A stretch of DNA of 64,000 nt from Pseudoramibacter alactolyticus (GTDB taxonomy: Bacteria > Bacillota > Clostridia > Eubacteriales > Eubacteriaceae): the NCBI RefSeq assembly GCF_050908235.1, contig NZ_CP194340.1; one strand, 5' to 3'. The notes under the pieces were generated by a model. That model had not been told where the DNA came from. It did no database searches and saw only the letters and a list, made by a program, of their open reading frames with translations. Every line of letters starts with the position of its first letter. The stretch's first letter is position 1. The position numbers were made by a program, and so were the translations under genes. Below are positions 7,721 to 18,489 of this stretch, in pieces.

Positions 7721-10700
7721 ATGCCGAATTCATTTTCATCAGGCGGCGATGCTGCGGCGCAAGCCGACATTATGCGGGCGCTGGCGCGGACTGCCAACCC
7801 CGACGGCGCCCGAAACGGCGATGAATACGAACGCATCAAGGCTGAAAGGGCTAATCAGAATCCCGATTCAAAAAAGGAGGCGGAGCAAACCATGGCGGAC
7901 AGACGGGAGCAGAGAAGACCAACGACGGTGCTGGCCAGCGGGCGCACAGCGGATGAAGTATCGCCGCGCCCCGGCCATATGAGTGGGGCCAGGCACACAC
8001 GCTTGGCCAGTCAACCCGGAGACGGCGAACAGAGGACGTCGGACTCCCGGCCGGCTGCCGGCGTGAATCAGCGCATTCGCCGGACGGGGACGACTTTGGC
8101 CAGCGGACGCACGGCAGATGAAGTATCGCCGCATCCGGGGCATTTGTCAGATTCATCTCATACGCAGTTGGGCAGTGCGCCGGCGGCCGAAACGCCGCCG
8201 GCCGTCCCCCCGCGCCGGCGGCGGAGCGGCACGGTGCTGGCCAGCGGTCACACCCCGGATGAAGTGTCGCCCCGGCCCGGCCATCCGCCCGGTGGCTCGG
8301 TCTATACCAATTTGGGCAGCGGCGGCGATGAAGATGATGCACCGGCAGCGGATGACGGTTATGTCGAAATGCCCTCGCGTCAGGCAGGCATCAAGCGTAC
8401 GAAAACCGTCCTTTCTTCCGGGCATTCCTTTGCCGAGGTCTATACGCAGGAAGGCGTTTCGCCGGACCTCGACCAATTTCTCACCACGGATCAGGCGGTG
8501 AAGGCGGCGGAAGAAGGTCTGGAGGCGGTGGCCCAGGAAGTGATGGGGGATGCGGCGGCCGATTCACAGACGGCATCGCCCGAATCGCCGGACGACGTTC
8601 CGGAAGCAGGGCCCGACGCCGTTTTGGAAGAAGCGCCGGAAGTCACTGATGCGGGGCCGGCGGTCGAAGACACCGAAATGGTGATCGAGGAACCGGAAGC
8701 GTCAGAGCCGGCAATCGGCACTGCCGCCTCAGCGGCAGCGGATGAAGGGGCCGGCGATGCGACGGCGGCTGAATCGGCAGCAACCTCAGTGATGCCCCGG
8801 AGCGGGCTCAGCTTTTCCGAGCAGATTGTGGCGGCGGGGGGATCGGTGCCCGGCGCGGCGGAGCTGACCGCGGTTCAAAAGGGCAGCGGCCGCATTGACG
8901 ACACCTGGTCGACCTTGTCGGATTACGAAGTGAAATGTATGATTGACAAGGCGATTTTAACCGATGGCAAAGTGCGCGTGCCGGATGTTCTCATCGATTT
9001 TTTTGGCGCCGAATACCGGGAAAAGCGCGTGGTTTTTCTTTTCGAAGGGCGGGAATTTCCGTCTTATCTCGAAAGCGCGAGCGGTGAGGGCGCCTATACC
9101 CTCACTTTCAGCCGGGCACTCAGCCGCAAGCTCATGGGGATCTTTTCCCAGTATGACGATTTTTTTGCCCAGGCACCTTCGGCCGAGAAAGACGCGGCCT
9201 GGCCCTATCTGGCGATTGAAAAATTGGACGAGGGCGAGTTTTCAGCTAAGCTCATCATGCGGGACGACGAAGCGCTGATGCGCAAGCAGAGGCTCTTTGA
9301 TTTTATCGGGCCGGGCAAATCCCTGGCCGGCTTCGCCGATTCTTACGAGCTGCTCTTTTTCAAGCAGTATTTGACGCAGGCCGACAATTTGTGGCGGGCC
9401 GACGTCTTTATGGTGGCCGGCGGTGTGCAGCAGTTTTACAAAGAGCGGATTGCGTCGGGCAAAGCGCAGGATCCCAAGGCGGTCAAAACGCTGGGCACCA
9501 TGGCCGACGCAGGCCTCGATGCGGTGCTCGACTTTTTGATGGACGGCCCCTATCAGGCTTATGCGGCGGATGGGTTTATTCAGACCAGTCAGGAGGGTGA
9601 GCATTTTTACTTTGCGATGGACCGCGACCTGATGGATGAGCTGTCGATGGACGACAAGAACACGATGGCTGCCCTGCTCGACGAGAAAATCGATTATTAT
9701 TTCGGTCGCCTTGACGGTCCCAGTCTTCAGGAAAATCTGGGTACCTGGCTCGATGGTTATGCTGATTATTTTGAACGCGATTTCCGTTATTCCTTTAAAG
9801 ACGTGATTACCGAGCAGATCCCCGGCAGCATCGAGGGCCTCGGCCTCATCGACAGCCGCCGCTACAAGGTGGTGGGCTTCGCCGGCGAGGAGGACTGGGC
9901 CGAAGTTCCCTGGGTGGAGATCCTCGACAAGCAAATCGCCCGTTTGCCCAACACGGCGGTGGCGGTGAAATATCTGCTGAGCAAGGACAGCCGCAAGCTT
10001 TATCTCGCGTTGACCGTGGGCATAAAACAAATCCAAAACGCCATTATCAAAGCCGGTCAGCTTGATCCGGAGGAAAACCGCAAGGCTTTCGAGATGGCCG
10101 TCAGCGACGAAGTGGGGCCCCAGGTGGCTCAGCTGCGCAGTTTGATCAATCCGGAAACTTTCAGTGCTGACACTGATGTCATCGACTTCGATGATCTGCG
10201 TTTTAAAGACGCCGTGGTTTTCTATCGGGAATACGACGGCGCCGTGCCGGCGGAGGCTATTTTGGAGAGCGATTTAGCGGCCATGCTCGCGGTTTACGAC
10301 ACCTATCTGCACCGCTGCGTGCTGAAGGACGAAGCGGCACCCAGGCCGGAAGTACCGGTCGAACCGCCGACAAAAGAGGAAGTGACGCCTGATGTGCAGA
10401 CGCCCGACGATTCAGAGGAAACAGGGGGGCTGAATGATGTCCTTGACGCGTCGTTGGATGATGACGGCGTCGATTTCGATGATTTGGACGACCTGGATGC
10501 GTTCGACGATCTGGCGGACCTGGACGATTTTGATTTAGCGGATGTGGACGAGCCCGATGATGCGGGCACATCCAAAGCGGCAGCGGAATCGGAGACGGTG
10601 CGTGCGGCACTGACTTCTGAAACGAGCGAGCCGGCAGAAGCTGACATAACAAAAGCGGCGCCGCAAAGGAGCGATGAAGCGTCGGCGGGGCAGCTCGCGT

Positions 10701-12427
10701 CAGCGGAGGACGCGGCACCGGCGACATCCGGCTCATCGGCTGTTGAGGAAGCGTCGGCCAATCCCTTTGATCACGTTATTTCCGATGTGATGGCGGCGGC
10801 GATCAACGGCAAAAACGGCGAAGAGGAAACCCGTTCCATCGCAGCGCATGATGAAGCTCAAGTGCAGCAGGTCCAGACCGCCGCAGAGCCCGGCTCGGAT
10901 GAAGCGCCTGGCGTTAAAGTGCCGAAACCTCAGCCGGCAATGGCGGCACAGCCTGAAGCGTCTCGGCCATCGCCGGTTGTCGAATCTGAGGCTGGTGTGA
11001 GGCAGCCTCCGGTGCAGATGGCCGTCCCTGAGCAGCCGGTGGTGAATGCGGCGGCCGGGCCGGTGCCCGGCGGCCAGACACCCTATGCCCAGGCAGCAGT
11101 GCAGGTGGTGACAAACGGCGGCGGCCTCACGAAGGAAGACCTGGTCGCCGTGCAAAAAGTGATGCTTCAAGCCCAGCTCAAGGCACAGAAGGCCATGCTC
11201 AAAGCCGAGCGCAGGCAGCAGCTCGCTGCGGAAAAACGGGCGAAGGCTCTGGCGCCGGCGCCCCGGAGCCGGGCGGATCTGCGCACCGATGAAGCCATGC
11301 AGGAAACACCCCTCGATATGGCGGGGCTCATGCGGCAGATCACCCACTACATTTCGGCCGGCGGTTTTCAGTGTGATGCGGGCGATGTGACCGATCTCTT
11401 CCTCACATTGAAGGCCGGATCTCTGGCGTTAATTACCGGCGGAGCCGGTATTGATAAGGTGGCTTTTGTGCGTCTTTTTGCCGAGGCCGTGGGGGCGGAC
11501 GCGACCAACGGCCGCTTTAAGCGCGTGCCGGTGCGGCCGGGCTGGGAGAACGGCGACGGGCTGCTCGGCACATTGGGCGAGGGCGGCAAGTTTGTGCCTG
11601 GGGCCATTACCGATGTGGTGGCCGCCGCGACGGAGAATCCGGATAAACCCTACTTTGTCTGCCTGGATGAGATGACGCTGGTGCCCATTGAGAAGTATTT
11701 TTCCGAGGTGCTCTCGGTGATGAACAGCGCGCGACCGCAGAACGGCCGCCTGGTGACGGATCCCTTGCTGGGAGTCGAGGCCTTCGGCAACGACACCGAG
11801 GCCCGGGACTATTATGGCGATTTGACCCTGCCGGACAATCTCTTTTTCATCGGGACCGTCAGCAATGAAGAGGCGCGCCACGGCGTCAGCAAGCGGCTGA
11901 TCGAGCATGCGGCGGTGATCGAGCTCGGCCCGCAGGATCTGTCGCTGGTGCCGCCGCCGGTCGCCGTGCCCCGGCCCTATCGATTAAAAAGCGATTGCTT
12001 CCGCCGGGATATCTTTTCCCTCTCGGCGGTGGTCAATCATCGCAAGACCATCACGGACATGGTAACCTTGCTCAATGTGATTAACGAGATTTTGCGCCGG
12101 GCCGACGCCCAAATCGGTTTCCGGGTGCGGGACGAAATCTGTTTCTTTTTGTATTACAATGCGGAGTACGGCCTGATGGCGCCGGAAACCGCCATCGATG
12201 ACACCATTGTCCAGAAGATGATCCCTCGGATTGCCGGGACGGCGGCAGAAATCGAAACGGTGCTGCGGGAATTGTTTAAGATCTGCGCCGGCACCCAGGA
12301 CGACGACGCGATTGATGAGCCATTTGATCCGGCATCGGGGCTTTTCCCTAAAAGCGCAGCTAAACTGGCCGAGATGGCTGCTCAGCTGAGCGTGTCGGAC
12401 AGGGCCTCCTATTGGAAACTGACTTAA
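7721..12427 (+). CDS. 1568-aa repeat-bearing protein with C-terminal McrB-like AAA domain (degenerate P-loop)
   Basis: Not assigned to a named family. Residues about 65-245 hold three close copies and one diverged copy of a motif of the type VLASGRTADEVSPRPGH. Residues about 255-370 and 870-1190 are acidic, Ala/Pro-rich and probably disordered, including an Asp-rich run at about residues 912-947. Between them lies a structured region of about 500 residues that I do not recognise. The C-terminal part (about 1210-1510) resembles McrB-type AAA+: LALITGGAGIDKVAF at the Walker A position, RVPVRPGWENGDGLLG, Walker B FVCLDEM, and sensor-like FFIGTVSNEEA. The Walker A lacks the Gly-Lys-Thr/Ser core (it reads Asp-Lys-Val), so ATP hydrolysis is doubtful. 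No signal peptide or membrane segment is seen. ATG 7721 has GGGGGAGAG upstream. A strong terminator follows, so it is a single-gene unit. Confidence 0.75.
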   Translation: MPNSFSSGGDAAAQADIMRALARTANPDGARNGDEYERIKAERANQNPDSKKEAEQTMADRREQRRPTTVLASGRTADEVSPRPGHMSGARHTRLASQPGDGEQRTSDSRPAAGVNQRIRRTGTTLASGRTADEVSPHPGHLSDSSHTQLGSAPAAETPPAVPPRRRRSGTVLASGHTPDEVSPRPGHPPGGSVYTNLGSGGDEDDAPAADDGYVEMPSRQAGIKRTKTVLSSGHSFAEVYTQEGVSPDLDQFLTTDQAVKAAEEGLEAVAQEVMGDAAADSQTASPESPDDVPEAGPDAVLEEAPEVTDAGPAVEDTEMVIEEPEASEPAIGTAASAAADEGAGDATAAESAATSVMPRSGLSFSEQIVAAGGSVPGAAELTAVQKGSGRIDDTWSTLSDYEVKCMIDKAILTDGKVRVPDVLIDFFGAEYREKRVVFLFEGREFPSYLESASGEGAYTLTFSRALSRKLMGIFSQYDDFFAQAPSAEKDAAWPYLAIEKLDEGEFSAKLIMRDDEALMRKQRLFDFIGPGKSLAGFADSYELLFFKQYLTQADNLWRADVFMVAGGVQQFYKERIASGKAQDPKAVKTLGTMADAGLDAVLDFLMDGPYQAYAADGFIQTSQEGEHFYFAMDRDLMDELSMDDKNTMAALLDEKIDYYFGRLDGPSLQENLGTWLDGYADYFERDFRYSFKDVITEQIPGSIEGLGLIDSRRYKVVGFAGEEDWAEVPWVEILDKQIARLPNTAVAVKYLLSKDSRKLYLALTVGIKQIQNAIIKAGQLDPEENRKAFEMAVSDEVGPQVAQLRSLINPETFSADTDVIDFDDLRFKDAVVFYREYDGAVPAEAILESDLAAMLAVYDTYLHRCVLKDEAAPRPEVPVEPPTKEEVTPDVQTPDDSEETGGLNDVLDASLDDDGVDFDDLDDLDAFDDLADLDDFDLADVDEPDDAGTSKAAAESETVRAALTSETSEPAEADITKAAPQRSDEASAGQLASAEDAAPATSGSSAVEEASANPFDHVISDVMAAAINGKNGEEETRSIAAHDEAQVQQVQTAAEPGSDEAPGVKVPKPQPAMAAQPEASRPSPVVESEAGVRQPPVQMAVPEQPVVNAAAGPVPGGQTPYAQAAVQVVTNGGGLTKEDLVAVQKVMLQAQLKAQKAMLKAERRQQLAAEKRAKALAPAPRSRADLRTDEAMQETPLDMAGLMRQITHYISAGGFQCDAGDVTDLFLTLKAGSLALITGGAGIDKVAFVRLFAEAVGADATNGRFKRVPVRPGWENGDGLLGTLGEGGKFVPGAITDVVAAATENPDKPYFVCLDEMTLVPIEKYFSEVLSVMNSARPQNGRLVTDPLLGVEAFGNDTEARDYYGDLTLPDNLFFIGTVSNEEARHGVSKRLIEHAAVIELGPQDLSLVPPPVAVPRPYRLKSDCFRRDIFSLSAVVNHRKTITDMVTLLNVINEILRRADAQIGFRVRDEICFFLYYNAEYGLMAPETAIDDTIVQKMIPRIAGTAAEIETVLRELFKICAGTQDDDAIDEPFDPASGLFPKSAAKLAEMAAQLSVSDRASYWKLT
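7920..8460 (+). repeat. Coding tandem motif, four copies
   Basis: A unit of about 18 residues, T-V-L-A-S-G-[RH]-T-x-D-E-V-S-P-x-P-G-H, starts near 7921, 8092, 8230 and 8400. The first three are nearly identical in protein and similar in DNA; the last is degraded to TVLSSGHSFAEVYTQEG. Spacing is about 46-58 codons with unrelated low-complexity linkers, and three units end shortly before a T/N-x-L-x-S patch. Confidence 0.8.
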
Positions 12428-12445
12428 CGCTTAACGGTAAAACTT

Positions 12446-12495
12446 AAGGCAATCATAACCCGAGGCGTTTTTTCGGGTGATGATTGCTTTTTTTA
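12446..12495 (+). terminator. Terminator after the AAA-domain gene
   Basis: Long stem AGGCAATCAT...ATGATTGCT with an inner CCCG/CGGG stem, followed by seven T residues. Confidence 0.85.
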
Positions 12496-12554
12496 AGGAT
12501 TCTGCTTTAGACTTAGGAGCGTATCAAAAATTAATTTAAGGAGTTTTTTAAAAT

Positions 12555-12983
12555 ATGGAAACAAAAGTGGCAAAAAAGAAAAGCTGGAAGCCGATCGTGC
12601 TGAATATTCTTGGTATTATTTTCGCCGTGGCCTTTTTCTACGGTATTTTTTATTCAGTGCAGTCCGTTGCATCCACGGTCGCCCAGTATAAAGCCATGGG
12701 AACGAATATTCCCGGAAGTTATGTCGTGCAGCAAATTATTTCTGCGATTATGAACGTGGCGTTGCCGTCGCTGTTTTTCAGTGCGGGGTCGTTTTCGCTG
12801 GCGTATCTGATCGGCAAGGCAGAACAGGGCGTGGCTCCTGCCGCCGATGAAACCGCGACAGAACCGGTTGAAGCCGCGGAAGCGGTGGAAGAAACCGCCG
12901 CGGACGAAGCGGAAAAAGCTGACGATAACGAAGCAGCCGACGAAGCGATCGAAGCAGAGGCAAAAGAAGACGCTACAGAATAA
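12555..12983 (+). CDS. Small membrane protein with acidic C-terminal tail
   Basis: 142 aa, function unknown. A lysine-rich start (METKVAKKKSWKP) is followed by a membrane segment (IVLNILGIIFAVAFFYGIFY), a loop, and a second membrane segment (about 55-85, MNVALPSLFFSAGSFSLAYLI). The last 50 residues are almost only Ala, Glu, Asp and Thr. The ribosome site AAGGAG precedes ATG 12555. The layout predicts both termini in the cytoplasm with the acidic tail exposed there. It ends shortly before the rRNA remnant. Confidence 0.65.
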   Translation: METKVAKKKSWKPIVLNILGIIFAVAFFYGIFYSVQSVASTVAQYKAMGTNIPGSYVVQQIISAIMNVALPSLFFSAGSFSLAYLIGKAEQGVAPAADETATEPVEAAEAVEETAADEAEKADDNEAADEAIEAEAKEDATE

Positions 12984-13012
12984 AGTGTTAAACACAAAAA
13001 GGCGATGCTCAC

Positions 13013-13580
<568 letters not shown>

Positions 13581-13672
13581 AAGGTGTTACGGTTAGTTTA
13601 TGTTGTTTTGAGTGACCTTAAGCAGCGAACCCAATCCAGAATGGATTGGTGTGAGTCGCAGACATTGTTAAA

Positions 13673-13794
13673 TAGGTTTCGTGATAATGGCAGAGAGGCC
13701 ACACCTGTTCCCATCCCGAACACAGCAGTTAAGCTCTCTTGCATCGAAAGTACTTGGCGGGCAGCTGCCTGGGAGGATAGATCATCGCGATACC
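13673..13794 (+). rRNA. rrf: 5S rRNA
   Basis: Conserved core GAGAGGCCACACCTGTTCCC, then CATCCCGAACACAGCAGTTAAGCTC, split here into two quotes for length. Terminal helix arms AGGTTTCG and CGATACCT pair with one mismatch. Length is about 120 bases. It follows the 23S remnant by about 90 bases. Compared with typical Firmicute 5S it shows extra substitutions in the 3' half, so function is likely but not certain. Confidence 0.82.
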
Positions 13795-13894
13795 TTTTTT
13801 ATTGTTATTTTTTAAGTCAGATTATAAAATCTTCAAGATAATAACGACCATTAAGTCACACCCTAATCGGTCGACGCTATAAAATTTGCTATAG

Positions 13895-13917
13895 GCCCAG
13901 CATGCGCTGGGTCTTTT
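13895..13917 (+). terminator. Terminator downstream of the 5S gene
   Basis: GCCCAGC, loop ATGC, GCTGGGT, then CTTTT. The position suits the end of an rRNA operon. Confidence 0.7.
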
Positions 13918-13951
13918 GTATAGGTAATTTGTCAAATTAAGTGCAACATTT

Positions 13952-14933
13952 TCAATGTGCGTTTATTTCGTAAATAATTTCATTAGGTGTTTTATAGCCA
14001 AGGCATTTTCGTGGGCGGTTATTCATCAGTTCAAGATAATACTTTAGCTCTTCATCTATTTGTGAGAAATCCATACCTTTTGGATAGAATTCTCTTAAAT
14101 AATCCGTTTGCATTTCTGTTTGTCCCTTTTTGCCAGGCGCAAATATGGATCGCAAAAATATGTATTGCAATTCAGCTTCTCTTCGATTTTTTTATAACCG
14201 GAGAATTCTTTCCCGCGATCGAAAGTAATTGTTTTGACTAAGTCATCAGGGAAACCCTTTAATGCATTTATAATTGAGGGAGTAACGACTGCGGCTGTCC
14301 TGTTCGGAACTTTGATCGCAATATATGTTCTTGATTTGCGCTCTGTCAGTGTCACAAAACAAACAGCTGATTTCCTTTTATGGTCAATTCTGCCTGATTC
14401 AACGGTATCTCCTTCCCAATGACCTAACTCCGCACGTTTGCATACTTCTTTTGGGCGTTTCTCGATTAGTTCTACCACCATCATTGAACTTTCCTCTGTT
14501 TTCCGCGGATCTTTTAAACTTTCCTTTTCTTCTTAGGCGAGTCATTCTTATATAACCAAGTCTTTTTTGATGGATCATTCTATAAATCGTTGCCGTGGAA
14601 GGTAAATTGAAGTCAGTGGTTTTTCGGTTCGCTATTTGTCCGGGAGACCAATGATCTTCTATCTTAGATTTCACATAAGATACGATCACTTCATCTGCAA
14701 TGGTCTTTCTTCCGCAATTACATTTTCGTCTTCGATAATTGTCTTGTGCTTTTGATGGCGTATAACGATTCATCGCATATCGAATACTTCTATAGCTGTT
14801 TCGTTTTAATTCTCTGGAAATTGTGCTTGGCCTTCTTCCAGGCTGCTTCGCTATTTTGCGAATTGATAAGCCCGAGGGATTTGAGTTGTGATATGACTAT
14901 CCTTTTGCTTATGTTAAGATGGTTATAGTTCAT
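13952..14933 (-). pseudogene. IS30-family transposase with three frameshifts
   Basis: The reading begins at ATG 14933 (MNYNHLNISKRIVISQLKSLGL). It shifts near 14868 to SIRKIAKQPGRRPSTISREL (the IS30 HTH), continues through RRKCNCGRK and HWSPGQIANRKT, then shifts near 14470 to ELGHWEGDTV (first catalytic Asp region), FVTLTERKSRTYIAIKVPNRTA and TITFDRGKEFSGYKKI (second Asp). It shifts again near 14130 to YLREFYPKGMDFSQ and NNRPRKCLGYKTPNEI (catalytic Glu region). All parts of a full IS30 transposase are present in order but in different frames, so it is inactive unless the shifts are sequence errors. It lies between the rRNA remnant and the NRPS genes and reads away from the latter. Confidence 0.88.
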
Positions 14934-15073
14934 GGTACTCTTCTGATATAAATGTTTGTTGGTCACTCACATTTTATCATTTGAGTCCATGGACTTTTAT
15001 TTTTACGTGATGTTACGCTTAATATAATAATTTACTAGCATAAAATATTTCTCGAAATAAGTTAGACATTTCT

Positions 15074-15113
15074 AATAATGATAGTTGATTCTAACAAAAG
15101 AAATGGCTATAAT
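15074..15113 (+). promoter_or_regulatory. Promoter of the NRPS operon with a weak Fur-box-like stretch
   Basis: TTGATT (15085-15090), 17 bases, TATAAT (15108-15113), about 58 bases before ATG 15171. Hexamers AATAAT-GATAGT-TGATTC at 15074-15091 partly match the Fur GATAAT array and overlap the -35. This is suggestive only. A perfect GTTAGA/TCTAAC inverted repeat (15061-15066 and 15089-15094) also frames this stretch. Confidence 0.5.
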
Positions 15114-15170
15114 CTGATATGGAAAGTATCATAAAAAGTTGTCATATACATCTAAAAGGGGGAGTAATAG

Positions 15171-18100
15171 ATGCAGGAAAAGTATAGAAAAAATGATCTT
15201 ACGTATAAATGTACAAATATTCAACGTGCTTATTTGCTTGGAAGAGAGTCTCATTTTGAATTGGGGGGGGTGTTCTACGCACGAGTATTATGAGTTTATT
15301 AATCAATTAGATATTGAACGCTTTGAATGGGCGCTCAATGAAGTGATTAAACGGCAATTGGCAATGCGGGAAATGATTGATGCATCGGGCAATCAATTAT
15401 TTTTAGAAAATGTTCCCACCTATAAAATTGAAATATTGGATTGGTCTAGTTGGTCGGATAATGAGATCGAACAGGGACGAAACGAAATGAGAGGGCGGTA
15501 TGAGGATGAGGTCATGCCAATCGCTCAGTGGCCCATGTTTCGTTTTATTTTCGCAAAATTGCCAAATCATGATCAATTATTATTTTTCTCTTATGATCTT
15601 TTGATTTCGGATGCCTTAAGTTTCACGATTATGTGCCGCGAAATAGAGAATTTTTACAATGGTAATCCATACATTTCAATGACGGCTGATTATACGGAAT
15701 ATTTGGATTACGTTGAGCAACGAAAAAACACAAAACGCTACGAACGAGATCGCAGATATTGGCAGGATCATATAAATGAAATTGCGCCGGCACCTAATGT
15801 CCCAACAAAAAATGGAGGAATTCAGGGAAAGGTTTTTCAGAGAAAAGAATACTTTGTCAAAAAAAGTAACTGGGCAATGATAAAAAAATTTTTGGCGAGT
15901 GAAAAGATTTCTCCGACGCATGCTGTTTTGGGGATTTATGCAGCAGTGATAGGCTTTTGGTGCAGTCAAGATCAATTCACACTTAATCTTCCGATGACGA
16001 GTCAATTAAGACGTAAAAATGGCATGGATCGAATCATGGGAGATTTTACAGAAAGCATGCTGTTGACGTTGCCAAATTGTGAAGTTCAGATTTTAGATTA
16101 CATCCGGATTGTGATAAAGGCGTTTTATAAAGCCTATAAGCATATTGCATATGATGGCGTCGAAGTCATGCGCGATTTGCAGAAGGCAAAGGGAGGTCCG
16201 GTTTTATTCCCAATTGTTTTCACAGGGATGATTAGCGAAAACCTTGGTTTTGAAAGCATCGATTTTTTTGGAAAAATGCAATACGAAATCAGTCAAACAC
16301 CACAGGTTCAATTAGATTGTCAAGTATTTGAAGCAAATGGAGAATTAAAAGTTGTTTGGGATTACAGACGGGAATGCTTTGAAGAAGAGCAGATTTCGGA
16401 AATGTTTGATGTATTTATTCACATCATTGAAAATTTGCCGCAAAAGGATCTTTATGTAACCCTTCCAGAACGTCAAAAAAATAAATGGGCCGCTTATAAC
16501 AAAACGGTGGTGGATTACAGCCCAACGTGCTTGACAGATTTGATTGGCCTTCACGCGTTTGAAAAATTTAGGATTAGTGACTCGATGCAGACACTAGAAC
16601 AAGAATCTTTTAGAACCTTAGCTTTTCAAGTCGCCTCGCTTTTGAAAGCAAAGGGGATAAAACGTGGAGATCGTGTTGCCATTTTGGGGAATCGAAGCAT
16701 AGAAACGGTTGCTTCGATGTTGGGTATATCACTTATTGGTGGCGTTTATGTGCCGCTTAATCCTCAATATCCATTAGAAAGGCAACAAACCATTGTCAAT
16801 AATTCAAGTTGCAAACTTTGTATTGATCAAGCATTTTTTGACCAACTTGCTCTTTTGGCATCTTTGGATTTTGAGGCTGCGGATATGAATCCTGACGAAG
16901 AAGCGTACATTATCTACACATCGGGCAGTACGGGAACACCAAAAGGGGTGGTGATTTCGCATGGAGCTGTTTGTAATACCATTTTGGATATAAACAAAAG
17001 ATTTAATGTCAACGCGGAAGATAGGATTGTGTCTGTAGCGTCCTTTGGATTTGATTTGTCTGTTTACGATGTTTGGGGAAGCATTGCTTCGGGCGCTCAT
17101 TTGGTTATTGCAGACAATACGACGGATATAAAAAGCCTTCAAAAAACGCTCATTGAAAAAAACATTACGGTGTGGAATTCGGTGCCGACCATGATGGGAC
17201 TTTTAGTGGATATCATGGACGAAAATGAAATAAACGAAACATTGCGATTGGTTTTGCTAAGTGGAGATTGGATTCCACCGGATTTGCCGGTCAAAATTAA
17301 AAAACATTTTCCGAATGCCGAAATTATCAGTTTGGGAGGTGCGACCGAAGGGAGCATTTGGTCGATTTATTATCCGATTACCAGGGATTTAACAGAACGA
17401 GCGAGCATTCCGTATGGCTATCCATTAGGCAACCAGCAGATGGTTATTTTGGCAAAAAATAATCAATTGGCTCCTTGGGGAGTTGAAGGAGAAATTGCCA
17501 TTGGCGGAAGAGGTGTTGCATTAGGATATGATGCGGATTCAGAAAAAACAGAAAAAGTTTTTGTGAATTTTTTACCCGATTTTGGCCGCATTTATCGCAC
17601 GGGTGATTATGGGGTTATGGATGAAGAAGGCTATATGGTCTTTAGAGGAAGGCGGGATAATCAAATTAAAAGACATGGCTACCGGGTTGAACTCGGAGAA
17701 ATTGAGCAAAACATTTCAAAAATTCCAAATATTCGTAAGGCAATAGTGACAGGTGGCAGTGATGGACCATCACAAGATGACAACATGCTTTTAGCCTATA
17801 TTGTTCCCGAAGAGGGCACGCATCTCGAAGAAAGGCGTCTATCCGAAAAGAATAGCGCTTATTTTTCAAATAAAAAATTGATTTGGGAAAAGCAGCAAAC
17901 TTTTCAAAATATCGCCGATTATATGAATTCCATGAATACGGTAGCGCTTTCGTATATGAATCGATTGTTTGATCATGAAATATCGATTGATGCGTTGAGT
18001 GAATGGATGGAAACTAAGGGATTTTCAAAAAAATTCGAAGGATTGCTGAAAAACTGGCTGAAAATACTATTAACTGAAGGTTATTTTGAAAAATCAGAAG

Positions 18101-18489
18101 ATGGTATCTTAAAACGTTCGAAACTGGGCAAAGAAAAATTAGAAACACAAATAACGGAAATTTTTGAAGACGCATTTACGGGCATGCTCGACATCTTGAA
18201 CGGCCTGAATCATTTGTCAATGCGCGCTTTGCAAGATTATTTTATGGATTGCTTTAAACAGCATGAACGCTTGTTGCGCGAAGAGGTTTCACCTTTGGCA
18301 TTGTTTTATGGCGAAAATGATGAAGCCGCATTAGGGATATACCGCGATAATATCCTGGCGACTGAAATGAATGAAGTTTTATCCGAAACGATTGGGTTGC
18401 TATCGAAACAAAAAAAGACGAGCCATTTAGAATTTTGGAAATTGGCGCGGGAACGGGTTCAACAGCAGAATGTGTGCTCAACAAAATAG
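15171..18489 (+). CDS. NRPS 1, first part: Cy domain and cysteine adenylation domain (frameshifted at both ends)
   Basis: Start ATG 15171 (ribosome site AAAGGGGGAG) gives MQEKYRKNDLTYKCTNIQRA, the usual opening of a heterocyclisation domain. After SHFELGG a G8 tract (15263-15270) throws the frame; seven G would give LGGCSTHEYYEF in frame with the rest. Cy core motif DLLISDALS (DxxxxDxxS) is intact. The adenylation domain (from about residue 450) has YIIYTSGSTGTPKG, SFGFDLSVYDVWGS, VWNSVP, LLSGD, LGGATEGSIW and YRTGD. Reading the pocket residues by alignment gives D-L-Y-N-L-S-L-I-W plus the A10 Lys, the known cysteine code. A methyltransferase is inserted before A10; within it, at about 18431, one A is missing and the frame ends at 18489. 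The continuation is the next entry. Expected full protein about 1400 aa. Confidence 0.88.

Noticed and set aside
7920..8460. Regularly spaced repeat considered as CRISPR
   Set aside because: The repeats are in frame within one protein, unequal in spacing, diverged, and no cas genes are near.
13952..14933. Programmed frameshifting in the IS30 transposase
   Set aside because: Three separate shifts are needed and IS30 enzymes are made from one frame; decay or read errors explain it.
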